Of a stretch of 64,000 bases of DNA, positions 47,045 to 55,752 are shown one piece after another. Each line of letters starts with the position of its first letter. Position 1 is the first letter of the stretch. Position numbers and translations under genes: made by a program. Source of the DNA: Streptomyces sp. NBC_00878 (GTDB lineage Bacteria > Actinomycetota > Actinomycetes > Streptomycetales > Streptomycetaceae). The stretch covers positions 8,122,001 to 8,186,000 of the forward strand of contig NZ_JAPEOK010000001.1 in the NCBI RefSeq assembly GCF_026341515.1, written 5' to 3'. The notes under the pieces were generated by a model. The model was not told where the DNA came from. It saw only the letters and a program-made list of their open reading frames with translations, and made no database searches.

Positions 47045-48943
47045 TCAGCAACCCACTCCTGGATCCGCGAACCCCTCGCCCGTATCGTCCACGCCCCGCA
47101 GCACCAGGGGCCCGGACGCCTCCCGGGACACCTCCCCGAATTCCAGTAGCCACACCTCATTGGCGCCCTCCCGCAGTACCGGTCCGGGGACGTACAGGGA
47201 CCGTTGCGGGCCGACGGACCAGTACCGGCCCAGGTTGAAGCCGTTGATCCACGCGAACCCCCTGGTCCAGCCGGGGAGTTCGAGGCAGGCGTCCCCGGCG
47301 CCGCGTACCGTGACCGTGCCGCGGTACAGACCCGGGGCACCGGGAGCGCCCGGGGTACCGGGGGTTGCGGGAAGTGCCCCGAACGGCACCCGCTCCACAC
47401 CGGCGTCGAACGCGTCGAGACGCAGCGCCCGTGCCCGCACCCCGTGCAGATACTGCCGTTCGTGCAGTACGCCGCCCGTGATGCCCTTCGTCTCCCCGGC
47501 GCGCGGGCCGTAGTTGACCCGGCCCAGCGACTCCACCCACAGGTCCACGCGCGCGGGACCGGCGACGGGATCCTTGAGCCGGGGCTCGTCCTCGGTGAGT
47601 ACTCCGGCCGGCTGTCCGTCGACGTACACCGTCGCCAGATCCCGTAGCCCGCGCACGGTCAGCGGGTACGGGCGACGCGGGCCCGGAACGTCGACCGTGT
47701 AGCGGACGAGCCCCCGGTCGACGTCCAGTTCCTCGAAGGCGGGCGGCACGGGGTGCTCGGTCTCGGGCCCGCCGAGCGCGTCGAGCACGGCGGACAGGGA
47801 CGCCCATCCAGTGAGGTCCACCGTGGCGGGGGAGCCCAACGAGGCCGGTGCGGACGGCAGTTCGGGCAGCGGCGTGTCCGTGTACGCGGCGAGAAGCGAC
47901 CGGAACCGCCAGAACTTCTCCGTGGGGCGCCCGTACTCGTCGATCGGCGCGTCGTAGTCGTACGACGTCACGTCCGGCTCCAGCGTCCCGTCGTGCGGCG
48001 TCCCTTCGTGCAGCGCGCCGTCGTGGAGTGCTCCGTCGTGGAGTGCTCCGTCGTGCAGCGATCCGTCGTCCGGCGCGCCGCCGCCCCGGTTGGCACCCGC
48101 CCAGCCCCCGAAATTCGTACCGCCGTGCGCCATGTAGAGGTTGACCGAGGCCCCGCACTCCAGGATCTCCCGCAGTACGTCGGAGGCGCCACCGGGATCG
48201 CGTACGACGTGCTCGGCGCCCCAGTGGTCGAACCAGCCGCACCAGAACTCCGCACACATCAGCGGACCCGTCGGCCGGTGCCGGCGCAGCGTCTCGAAGG
48301 CCACGCGCGCGTGCGACCCGAAATTCACGGTGGCCAGGACGCCGGGCAGCGAGCCGCCGGTGAGCATGTGGTCCTCGGGGCCGTCCGACGTGAAGAGCGG
48401 CACCCTCACCCCGCCGCCCCGCAGGAGGTCGGCGAGCCTGCGCAGATACACCTGGTCCGAGCCGTAGCTGCCGTACTCGTTCTCGACCTGCACCATCAGC
48501 ACCGGACCGCCGCGGTCGAACTGCCGCGGCACGATCTCGCGCAGCAGATGAACGAACCAGCGCTCCACATGGCCCAGAAACCGCTCGTCACGCGTGCGCA
48601 CACGAGCGCCCGACTCGCCCGTCAGCCAGTGCGGCAGCCCGCCGTTCTCCCACTCGGCGCAGATGTACGGACCCGGCCGTACGATCGCCCGCAGCCCGGC
48701 TCCCTGAGCCGCGTCCAGGAACCGGCCGAGCGCCGGGACGTCCCGGAAGGAGCCCGGACGCGGCTCGTGGAGATTCCACGGGACGTACGTCTCCACACAG
48801 TTGAGGCCCATCGCCCGCAGCATCGCCAGCCGGTGCCCCCACTGCCCCTCGTGCACCCGGAAATAGTGCAGCGCCCCCGACAGCAGCCGCACCGGCCGCC
48901 CGGCCAGCAGAAAATCGGTGTCCCCCACCGTGAACTCGGTCAT
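47045..48943 (-). CDS. Beta-galactosidase, GH35
   Basis: 632 residues from ATG 48943. GH35 barrel: FLLAGRPVRLLSGALHYFRVHEGQW, TYVPWNLHEP, RPGPYICAEWENGGLPHW, acid/base Glu in VQVENEYGSYG, nucleophile Glu in MCAEFWCGWFDHWG, then NLYMAHGGTNFGGWAGAN. C-terminal jelly-roll domains carry WINGFNLGRYW. A Gly/Asp/His-rich insertion after WAGAN (residues about 290-320, LHDGALHDGALHDG) comes from 15-bp repeats at 47989-48070. No signal peptide. Divergent from an AraC-type regulator that probably controls it. Confidence 0.93.
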   Translation of the reverse strand: MTEFTVGDTDFLLAGRPVRLLSGALHYFRVHEGQWGHRLAMLRAMGLNCVETYVPWNLHEPRPGSFRDVPALGRFLDAAQGAGLRAIVRPGPYICAEWENGGLPHWLTGESGARVRTRDERFLGHVERWFVHLLREIVPRQFDRGGPVLMVQVENEYGSYGSDQVYLRRLADLLRGGGVRVPLFTSDGPEDHMLTGGSLPGVLATVNFGSHARVAFETLRRHRPTGPLMCAEFWCGWFDHWGAEHVVRDPGGASDVLREILECGASVNLYMAHGGTNFGGWAGANRGGGAPDDGSLHDGALHDGALHDGALHEGTPHDGTLEPDVTSYDYDAPIDEYGRPTEKFWRFRSLLAAYTDTPLPELPSAPASLGSPATVDLTGWASLSAVLDALGGPETEHPVPPAFEELDVDRGLVRYTVDVPGPRRPYPLTVRGLRDLATVYVDGQPAGVLTEDEPRLKDPVAGPARVDLWVESLGRVNYGPRAGETKGITGGVLHERQYLHGVRARALRLDAFDAGVERVPFGALPATPGTPGAPGAPGLYRGTVTVRGAGDACLELPGWTRGFAWINGFNLGRYWSVGPQRSLYVPGPVLREGANEVWLLEFGEVSREASGPLVLRGVDDTGEGFADPGVGC

Positions 48944-49284
48944 GACCACCAGCCTCACCCCTGGCGGCGACCGGGTCCATGGACAAAGATCGGCGGTGAT
49001 TGGACGCAGCAGATGCGGCAGGCGGTGCGGTGCAGTGCGGTGCGGTGCGGTGCGGTGCGGGGCGGGGCGGGCGTGGCAGACGGGGGCGGGCTCGGCGCGA
49101 GATGCCCCAAGACGCGCGACGGCCCCGCCGGGACGTGTGGCGGCACCCGTTCCGGGGCGCGTGCGACCGATATGCGGCCGGCGCGCGATGAGCTGCGACC
49201 GGCGTACGGCAAGCGCGTGACCCGCGTACGGCAAGCGCGTGACCCGCGCGCGGCAGGCCTGTGAGCCGGACGGGAGGAAGGCCG
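48944..49284. promoter_or_regulatory. Divergent promoter region with direct repeats between GH35 and araC-type genes
   Basis: 341 bases. Contains a GTGCG-type pentamer run (about 49023-49062) and two perfect 22-bp direct repeats CGTACGGCAAGCGCGTGACCCG at 49203-49224 and 49225-49246. The direct repeats lie about 40 bases before the regulator ATG and are candidate AraC-protein half-sites. No gene is credible within it. Confidence 0.55.
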
Positions 49285-50175
49285 ATGTACCACACCTGGA
49301 TGCGGTTCTTCTCCCCTGGACCCGCTCACCACAAGCTCGGTCTCGTCTGCCTCGGCGTCGGCCTCCAGTACGGGGCACTGCCCACCGTCGGCCCCCGCAC
49401 CCTCGACCACCACGTGGCCGTCCTGGTCAGCGCAGGCCGCGGCTGGTTCCGTACCGTCGACGGGCGGTGCACGGCCGTCACCGCGCCCGCCCTGCTCTGG
49501 CTCACCCCCGGCGTGCCCCACCACTACGCGCCCGACCCCGAGACCGGCTGGGACGAGGCCTTCGTCGACTTCACCGGGCCCACCACCGACACGTACACCG
49601 AACTCGGCTACATCGAACCGGCCCGGCCCGTCGTGCCCCTCTCCGACGCGGGCCCGGCCCGCGCCACCGTCGGCCGCATCGCCCGCGCCGCCCGCCGCGG
49701 CAACCCCCTCCTGGAGGTCGAGACCAGCGCCGCCGTCCACGAACTCCTCGTCACGCTGCGCCGCGCCCGCGCCGACACCGCCCCCGACGGCGAACCGGTC
49801 CTCCAGGCCCTCGCCCGCGACGCCTTCAAGCCGCTCTCCGTCGCCGACCACGCCGCCCGGCACGGCATGACCCCCGCCGAACTGCGCACCGCCGTCCGCC
49901 GCGGCGCCGGCTGCAGCCCCAAGGACTACCTCCTCGGCATCCGCCTCGGCCGCGCCAAGGAACTCCTCGCCGCCACCGAACTCCCCGTCGCCGCGGTGGC
50001 CAGACGCGTCGGCTACGACGACCCGGCCTACTTCTCCCGCCTGTTCACCCGCCGCGTCGGCACGGCACCCGTGCGCTTCCGGGACCAACAGGGACGTACG
50101 GTCCCCGGCGGCTGGAGCAACCAGGTCCCCGACCCCGACGATCCGCCGATGCTCCACTCCCCGGGAACACGGTGA
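49285..50175 (+). CDS. AraC-family transcriptional regulator
   Basis: 296 residues, ATG 49285 with strong GGAGGAAGG. The N-terminal sugar-binding cupin domain (YHTWMRFFSPGPAHHKL, LTPGVPHHYAP) is followed by the two-HTH AraC domain (SVADHAARHGMTPAELRTAVRRGAG; VAAVARRVGYDDPAYFSRLFTRRVG). Family members bind a sugar and activate adjacent sugar-metabolism genes, here most likely the divergent GH35 beta-galactosidase. The inducer is unknown. The gene ends 125 bases before chorismate mutase, with no clear operonic link. Confidence 0.9.
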   Translation: MYHTWMRFFSPGPAHHKLGLVCLGVGLQYGALPTVGPRTLDHHVAVLVSAGRGWFRTVDGRCTAVTAPALLWLTPGVPHHYAPDPETGWDEAFVDFTGPTTDTYTELGYIEPARPVVPLSDAGPARATVGRIARAARRGNPLLEVETSAAVHELLVTLRRARADTAPDGEPVLQALARDAFKPLSVADHAARHGMTPAELRTAVRRGAGCSPKDYLLGIRLGRAKELLAATELPVAAVARRVGYDDPAYFSRLFTRRVGTAPVRFRDQQGRTVPGGWSNQVPDPDDPPMLHSPGTR

Positions 50176-50300
50176 TCGCCCCCTCCGGCAGGGACGCGAT
50201 GACCGAGACGCTCCGGGCACACGGTGATCGTCACTCTTCAGAGGCACGATGGCCGAGCGGCCGCGCATCACCCGCGGCACGCCACGTAGGGTTGGCCTCC

Positions 50301-50648
50301 ATGACCACCAGCAACACCGGCTACGCGGACGGCGTCGACCCGGCCGTCCGCGCCGAACTCGCCCGGCTGCGCGAGAGCATCGACAACATCGACGCCGCCG
50401 TCGTCCACATGCTCGCCGAACGCTTCAAGTGCACGCAGCAGGTCGGCCTCCTCAAGGCCGCCCACCAGCTGCCGCCCGCCGACCCGTCCCGCGAGGCCCA
50501 GCAGATCGCCCGGCTGCGCGACCTCGCCGAAAACGCCAGACTCGACCCGGCGTTCGCGGAGAAACTCCTCAACTTCATCATCGCCGAGGTCATCCGCCAC
50601 CACGAGAGCATCGCGGACAGCGCCGAAAGCGCCGAAAGCGGGGAATGA
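50301..50648 (+). CDS. Chorismate mutase, AroQ class
   Basis: 115 residues. Catalyses chorismate to prephenate, the first step to phenylalanine and tyrosine. It is all-helical: LARLRESIDNIDAAVVHMLAERFKCTQQVGLLKAAHQLPPADPSREAQQI contains the conserved Arg/Lys and Glu/Gln positions of AroQ. ARLRDLAENARLDPAFAEKLLNFIIAEVIRHHESI is the last helix. No signal peptide, so the cytosolic form. A tail ESAESAESGE of low complexity follows. Not part of the trp cluster by distance; there is no prephenate gene nearby. Confidence 0.9.
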   Translation: MTTSNTGYADGVDPAVRAELARLRESIDNIDAAVVHMLAERFKCTQQVGLLKAAHQLPPADPSREAQQIARLRDLAENARLDPAFAEKLLNFIIAEVIRHHESIADSAESAESGE

Positions 50649-50957
50649 CCTGTACGGCCAATAGCGACCTGTACGTCCAGGAGTGACCTGTACGGCCAGT
50701 ATTGAACGTTAAGGCCTGGGGTGACTCGTGCGGCCGGGAATGGCCGTACAGCCGGGAATGCCCCGCAGCGCCTACCGGCAGGCGCCACACCCCGCACCGC
50801 AGTCGGCCCGCCCTCTCGGCCTGCGCGCCGAAATGAGGCATCCTGCGCTGAGTACTCCTTGTCAGTGCACAAGCACTTCCTGTCGTACTCCCTGTCGGCC
50901 GGTTCGGTCATACGCTTGTCCATACGCTTGTCGTCCAAGCGAAGGGGACTTCGCTCC
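50649..50957. other. Intergenic region with short GACCTGTACG repeats
   Basis: 309 bases. Three imperfect ~20-base copies containing GACCTGTACG(G/T)CCA lie at 50645-50695. The distal part must contain the promoter of the receiver-protein gene. The open frame over this stretch has no homology; I treat it as untranslated. Confidence 0.5.
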
Positions 50958-51431
50958 ATGCCGCCGGATGCCAAGATCCTCATAGTCGACGACCATGAGG
51001 AAACGCTCTACGCCCTGGAAAGCGCCCTGGCCCCGCTCGGTTACCACCTGACGCGGGCGACCAGCGGCGACGACGCGCTGAAGGAAGTCCTGCGCGGCCA
51101 CGTCGGCCTGCTCCTCCTCGACGTCCGCATGCCCGGCGTCAGCGGCCTCGACGTGGTCCGCTACATGCGAGGCGTGGAGCAGACCCAGCTCATCCCGATC
51201 ATCCTGGTCACCGGCTTCGGCCCCGACGCCGAACTCACCGCCACCGCCTACCGCCTGGGCGTCGCCGACCTCGTCATGAAACCCATCGACCCCTGGTCCC
51301 TGCGCATCAAGGTCCGCTACCTGTACGACTCCCACCAGCGCTACCGGTCACTGGAACGGGAAGTACGCGATCTCCGGGCCCTGGTGAAGGAACAGCCCCC
51401 CGCCGCACGCTACGTGGGCCCGGGGACGTAA
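50958..51431 (+). CDS. Stand-alone receiver-domain response regulator
   Basis: 157 residues, ATG 50958 with GAAGGGGA. CheY-like fold: KILIVDDHEETL (acidic pocket), LLLLDVRMPGVSGLDVVR (phospho-Asp), ILVTGFGPDAE (Thr), LGVADLVMKPIDPWSL (Lys). The C-terminal ~35 residues (DSHQRYRSLEREVRDLRALVKEQ) form a coiled coil that may be a dimer or signalling helix, without DNA-binding or enzymatic domain. No histidine kinase is adjacent, so it is likely an orphan. The longer upstream frame has no homology. Confidence 0.85.
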   Translation: MPPDAKILIVDDHEETLYALESALAPLGYHLTRATSGDDALKEVLRGHVGLLLLDVRMPGVSGLDVVRYMRGVEQTQLIPIILVTGFGPDAELTATAYRLGVADLVMKPIDPWSLRIKVRYLYDSHQRYRSLEREVRDLRALVKEQPPAARYVGPGT

Positions 51432-51488
51432 CCCCGCTCGGACGCCCGGACCGGGCGCCCCTGTGCCGGAACCCGCTCATCAGGCAGC

Positions 51489-53996
51489 ATGGCACCTATG
51501 TCCGTACTGACGCGCGACGAAGCGCAGACCCGTGCCAAGCTCCTCGACGTCCACCGCTACCAGATCGAACTCGATCTCACGCGCGGCGACGAGATCTTCG
51601 ACTCCCGTACCGTCATCCGCTTCACCACCCGCGCGGACGGGGACACCTTCGTCGAGCTCAAGCCCGCCGAACTGCGCTCCGTCACCCTCGACGGCCACCC
51701 CCTCGACCTGGACACCCTCTCCCTGGACGAGAACCGGCTGCCGCTCAAGGACCTCACGGCCGGCGAGCACGAACTGCGCATCGACACCGCCATGCGCTAC
51801 TCCCGCACCGGCGAGGGCATGCACCGCTTCACCGACCCCACCGACGGCGAGACGTACGTCTACACGCAGCTGTTCATGGACGATGTCCAGCGAGTCTTCG
51901 CGGCCTTCGACCAGCCCGACCTCAAGGCTGTCTTCGAACTGACCGCGACGGCCCCCGAAGGCTGGACCGTCCTCGCCAACGGCATCACCGAGCGCCAGGA
52001 GGACGGCAGTTGGCGGGCCGCCGCCACCCCACTGATCTCCACCTACCTCGTGGCCGTCGCCGCCGGACCCTGGCACTCCGTACGCACCGAACACCGCGGC
52101 CTGCCCTTCGGCATCCACTGCCGCCGCTCACTGGCCCCCCACCTCGACACCGACGCCGACGAACTCTTCGAGATCACCCGCCAGTGCTACGACCGCTACC
52201 ACGAGAAGTTCGAAGAGCCCTACCCCTTCGACTCCTACGACCAGGCGTTCGTCCCCGAGTTCAACGCCGGCGCCATGGAGAACCCCGGACTCGTCACCTT
52301 CCGCGACGAGTTCGTCTACCGCTCCGCCGTCACCGACACCGAACGCCAGACCCGCGCCATGGTCATCGCCCACGAAATGGCCCACATGTGGTTCGGCGAC
52401 CTCGTCACCCTGCGCTGGTGGGACGACATCTGGCTGAACGAGTCCTTCGCCGAGTACATGGGCTACCAGACCCTCACCGAAGCGACCCGATTCACCGACA
52501 CCTGGACCGACTTCGGCATCGTCCGCAAGGCCTGGGGCTACGACGCCGACCAGCGCCCCTCCACCCACCCCGTCGCCCCCGACCCCGAGGCCGTCCCCGA
52601 CACCGCCTCCGCGATGCTCAACTTCGACGGCATCTCCTACGCCAAGGGCGCCTCCGCCCTGCGCCAACTCGTCGCCTGGCTCGGCGAGAAGGACTTCCTC
52701 GCCGGCATCAACACCCACTTCGCCCGCCACAAGTTCGCCAACGCCACCCTCGCCGACTTCATCGAATCCCTCGCCGCGGCCACCGAACGCGACGTCCACG
52801 CCTGGGCCGACGCCTGGCTGCGCACCACCGGCGTCGACACCCTCACCGCCTCCGTCACCGCCGAACCCGGCGAATGGACCCTCGCCCTCGACCGCGCCGG
52901 CAGCCGCCCCCACCGCGTCACCATCGGCGTCTACGACCGCGACCTGAGCGACGGCCGCACACTCACCCTGCGCGAACGGTACGAGAGGGACGTCCCCCAA
53001 CAGCCCGCCGCCGAGCCCCGCCCCGGCACCCGCCCCGCCCTCGTCGTCCCCAACGACCACGACCTCACCTACACCAAGCTCCGCCTCGACGACGTGTCCA
53101 AGGAGACCGCCCTGCGCGGCATCTCCGGCGTCCCCGACGCCCTCACCCGCGCCGTCCTGTGGAACACCCTGCGCGACATGGTCCGCGACGGCGACCTCGA
53201 CCCCGCCGCCTACCTGGACACCGCCCGCGCCCACCTCCCCGAAGAGCGCGACCTCGCCGTCGTCCAAGGCGTCCTCACCTTCGCCACCACCCAGGTCGCC
53301 AACCGCTACCTGCCCGCCCACGAACGGCCCACCGCCCTCGCCACCCTCACCTCCCTGTGCCGCGACCTCGTCCGCCGCACCGAGGACGGCGACCACCCCG
53401 GCCTGCGCCTCATCGCCGTACGCCACCTCATCGACGTCGCCGCCCAGCCCGACACCATCAGCGCCTGGTTCTCCGAAGGCACCGTCCCCGGCGGCCCCGA
53501 ACTCGACCCCGAACTGCGCTGGCGCATCCTCGGCCGCCTCGCCGTCCTCGGCGCCATCGACGACGCCGTCATCGACACCGAACTCGTCCAGGACCCCAGC
53601 GCCACCGGCCAGGAAGGCGCCGCCCGCTGCCGGGCCGCGCTCCCCGACCCGGTCGCCAAGCGCGCCGCCTGGGACTCGATGTTCACCACCGACGACCTCT
53701 CCAACTACCTCTTCATCGCCACCGCCCAGGGCTTCTGGCAACCCGAACAGACCGACCTCGTACGCCAGTACGTCGACCTCTACTGGACCGACGCGACAGC
53801 CGTAGCCGCCCGCCGAGGCCCCGCCATCGCCGACGCGGCGGGCCGCTGGGCGTTCCCGGCCTACGCCATCACCCCGGAAACACTCCGCGCAGGCGAACAA
53901 TGCCTGACAGAAACGACCCCCATCCCCGCCCTCCGCCGCAAACTCACAGACCAACTGGACGACTTGGCACGGGCGTTGCGAGTACGAGAGTCATAG
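51489..53996 (+). CDS. pepN: Aminopeptidase N, M1 family
   Basis: 835 residues if ATG 51489 is used; ATG 51498 (MSVLTRDEAQ) is equally plausible, and neither has a clear ribosome site. The M1 exopeptidase motif GAMEN is at about residues 261-265, and the zinc motif HEMAHMWFGD starts at His295 with the third ligand in NESFAEYMG. The C-terminal ERAP1-like helical domain is present (residues 530-830). It releases N-terminal amino acids in the cytosol. The gene is very GC-rich at wobble positions like its neighbours. A strong terminator follows. Confidence 0.96.
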   Translation: MAPMSVLTRDEAQTRAKLLDVHRYQIELDLTRGDEIFDSRTVIRFTTRADGDTFVELKPAELRSVTLDGHPLDLDTLSLDENRLPLKDLTAGEHELRIDTAMRYSRTGEGMHRFTDPTDGETYVYTQLFMDDVQRVFAAFDQPDLKAVFELTATAPEGWTVLANGITERQEDGSWRAAATPLISTYLVAVAAGPWHSVRTEHRGLPFGIHCRRSLAPHLDTDADELFEITRQCYDRYHEKFEEPYPFDSYDQAFVPEFNAGAMENPGLVTFRDEFVYRSAVTDTERQTRAMVIAHEMAHMWFGDLVTLRWWDDIWLNESFAEYMGYQTLTEATRFTDTWTDFGIVRKAWGYDADQRPSTHPVAPDPEAVPDTASAMLNFDGISYAKGASALRQLVAWLGEKDFLAGINTHFARHKFANATLADFIESLAAATERDVHAWADAWLRTTGVDTLTASVTAEPGEWTLALDRAGSRPHRVTIGVYDRDLSDGRTLTLRERYERDVPQQPAAEPRPGTRPALVVPNDHDLTYTKLRLDDVSKETALRGISGVPDALTRAVLWNTLRDMVRDGDLDPAAYLDTARAHLPEERDLAVVQGVLTFATTQVANRYLPAHERPTALATLTSLCRDLVRRTEDGDHPGLRLIAVRHLIDVAAQPDTISAWFSEGTVPGGPELDPELRWRILGRLAVLGAIDDAVIDTELVQDPSATGQEGAARCRAALPDPVAKRAAWDSMFTTDDLSNYLFIATAQGFWQPEQTDLVRQYVDLYWTDATAVAARRGPAIADAAGRWAFPAYAITPETLRAGEQCLTETTPIPALRRKLTDQLDDLARALRVRES

Positions 53997-54009
53997 AGAA
54001 CTGACTGGC

Positions 54010-54047
54010 AGGCCCCGCGCCCCTTTTGTCCCGGGGGCGCGGGGCCT
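54010..54047 (+). terminator. Rho-independent-like terminator after pepN
   Basis: AGGCCCCGCGCCCC (54010-54023) and GGGGCGCGGGGCCT (54034-54047) form a 14-bp perfect stem, 10-base loop, followed by the T-rich CTTTCTTA. It lies 14 bases after the pepN stop. Confidence 0.85.
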
Positions 54048-54357
54048 CTTTCTTACCGGGGCGCGGCCAACCGCCTGTCTTTCAGGCGCGTGGGGCTCGC
54101 CTTCTTACACGGGTGCGGCGAACCGCCCGTCTTTTAGGGGCGCGGGGAACTGCGCGACCAGCCCCCACCCACCCGCACGTCTCCACCCACCCGCACGTCT
54201 CCACCCACCCGCACGTCCCCACCCACCCGCACGTCCCCACAACCCCGGCGCGGAGCGCCAATACCCCCTTTCGAGTGCTGATCACCGCACTCTCGGCGCA
54301 CGCAACCCCAAACCCCGACACGCTGGAAGTCCCCGCCCCGCGCCCCGGAGGACAACC
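54048..54357. other. Intergenic region with dispersed repeat copy D and 18-bp tandem repeats
   Basis: 310 bases. Holds the inverse core AGGGGCGCGGGGAACTG (54136-54152), four 18-bp tandem repeats of the type CTCCACCCACCCGCACGT (54163-54234), and a dyad GAGTGC-8-GCACTC (54273-54292) that could be an operator for the decarboxylase gene. I searched for an iron box of the TTAGGTTAGGCTAACCTAA type and saw none. Confidence 0.65.
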
Positions 54358-55752
54358 ATGAGCCCGCTCGCATCAGGCCCCCAAGGCCCAGACACCCTGC
54401 GACCGTTGCTCACCACCGTCCTCGAAGCACTACAGGCAGGCGCAGCCACCCGCGACGGCCCCCTCCCCGCCGGCGGCCCCGAAGAGGTCGCCGCCCGCCT
54501 CCGCGAAGCCCTCGGCGACCCCCTCCCGAACCACGGCGACGAAGACGCCCTCCGCACCCTCGTCCAAGCCTTCGCAGCAGGCGCCGCAGACCCCGCGGAC
54601 CCCCTCTGCGCCGCCCACCTCCACTGCCCACCCCTCGCCGTCGCCACCGCCGCCGACCTCGCCGCCTCCGCCCTCAACCCCTCCCTCGACTCCTGGGACC
54701 AGGCCCCCGCCGCCTCAGAACTCGAATCCCTCGTCACCAAGGCCCTCGCCGCCGAGGTCTACGGGGAGGTCTACGCGGAGTCAGGCCAAACCCGGACAGA
54801 CAGCGACGCCATCGTCACCACAGGCGGCACCGAGTCCAACCAACTCGCCCTCCTCCTCGCCCGCGAACGCCACGGCCACACCCAGCTCGTCTGTGCCGAG
54901 AACGCCCACCACTCCCTCCGCCGCGCCACCTGGCTCCTCGGCCTCCCCGAACCCGTCACCGTGCCCGCCCCCGCAGGCACCATGGACCCCGCCGCACTGA
55001 ACGAAGCCCTCACCGCACTCAAAGGCCCCCGCGGCTCCCTCCTGGTCGCCGCCACCGCGGGCACCACCGACGCCGGCCTCATCGACCCCCTCCCCGACAT
55101 CGCCGCCCTCTGCGAAACCCACGGCGCCCGCCTCCACATCGACGCCGCCTACGGCGGAGGCCTCCTCTTCACCGACCGCCACCGCCCCAAACTCGACGGC
55201 CTCGCCCGCGCCCACACCGTCACCCTCGACCTGCACAAACTCGGCTGGCAGCCCGTCGCCGCAGGACTCCTCGCCGTACGCGACCCCCACGACCTCGCAG
55301 CCCTCACCCACCACGCCGACTACCTCAACGCAGACGACGACACCGAAGCAGGCATCCCCGACCTCCTCGGCCGCTCCCTTCGCACCACCCGACGCCCCGA
55401 CATCCTCAAGATCGCCGTCACCCTCAAAACCCTCGGCCGCACCGGACTCGGCGCCCTCGTCGACCAAGTCTGCGAACAGGCCGCCCAGTTCGCCGAGCTC
55501 ATCCAGCGTCACCCCCGTTTCGAGCTCCACGACCGGCCCACCATCAGCACCGTCCTGTTCCGGCCCGCCGACGCGACCGACGACACCGTCGCCGCCGTAC
55601 GCCGCACGCTCCTCACCGAAGGCCGGGCCGTCCTCGGCCGCGCCCGCCTCGACAACCGCCTCTGGCTCAAAGCCACTCTGCTCAACCCGCACACCGGACC
55701 CGGCGACCTGGCCGCGCTCCTGAAACTGGTGGAAGGACACACCCCGCGATGA
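54358..55752 (+). CDS. PLP-dependent L-lysine/amino acid decarboxylase, DesA-like
   Basis: 464 residues. A group II pyridoxal phosphate decarboxylase: HLHCPPLAVATAADLAASALNPSLDSWDQAPAASELE, TTGGTESNQLALLLARE, NAHHSLRRATWLLG, HIDAAYGGGLLF, and the PLP-lysine in TLDLHKLGWQP. The first part resembles DesA, which makes cadaverine in desferrioxamine biosynthesis. It overlaps the N-hydroxylase gene by 4 bases (ATGA), so the two products probably act in one pathway. Substrate (lysine, ornithine or diaminobutyrate) is not determined. Confidence 0.9.
   Translation: MSPLASGPQGPDTLRPLLTTVLEALQAGAATRDGPLPAGGPEEVAARLREALGDPLPNHGDEDALRTLVQAFAAGAADPADPLCAAHLHCPPLAVATAADLAASALNPSLDSWDQAPAASELESLVTKALAAEVYGEVYAESGQTRTDSDAIVTTGGTESNQLALLLARERHGHTQLVCAENAHHSLRRATWLLGLPEPVTVPAPAGTMDPAALNEALTALKGPRGSLLVAATAGTTDAGLIDPLPDIAALCETHGARLHIDAAYGGGLLFTDRHRPKLDGLARAHTVTLDLHKLGWQPVAAGLLAVRDPHDLAALTHHADYLNADDDTEAGIPDLLGRSLRTTRRPDILKIAVTLKTLGRTGLGALVDQVCEQAAQFAELIQRHPRFELHDRPTISTVLFRPADATDDTVAAVRRTLLTEGRAVLGRARLDNRLWLKATLLNPHTGPGDLAALLKLVEGHTPR

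Noticed and set aside
54163-54234. Possible CRISPR array before the decarboxylase
   Set aside because: Four head-to-tail 18-bp units with no spacers and no cas genes.
54235-54357. Iron box (DmdR/IdeR type) for the DesA/DesB-like genes
   Set aside because: No TTAGGTTAGG-like palindrome is present; only a GAGTGC/GCACTC dyad.
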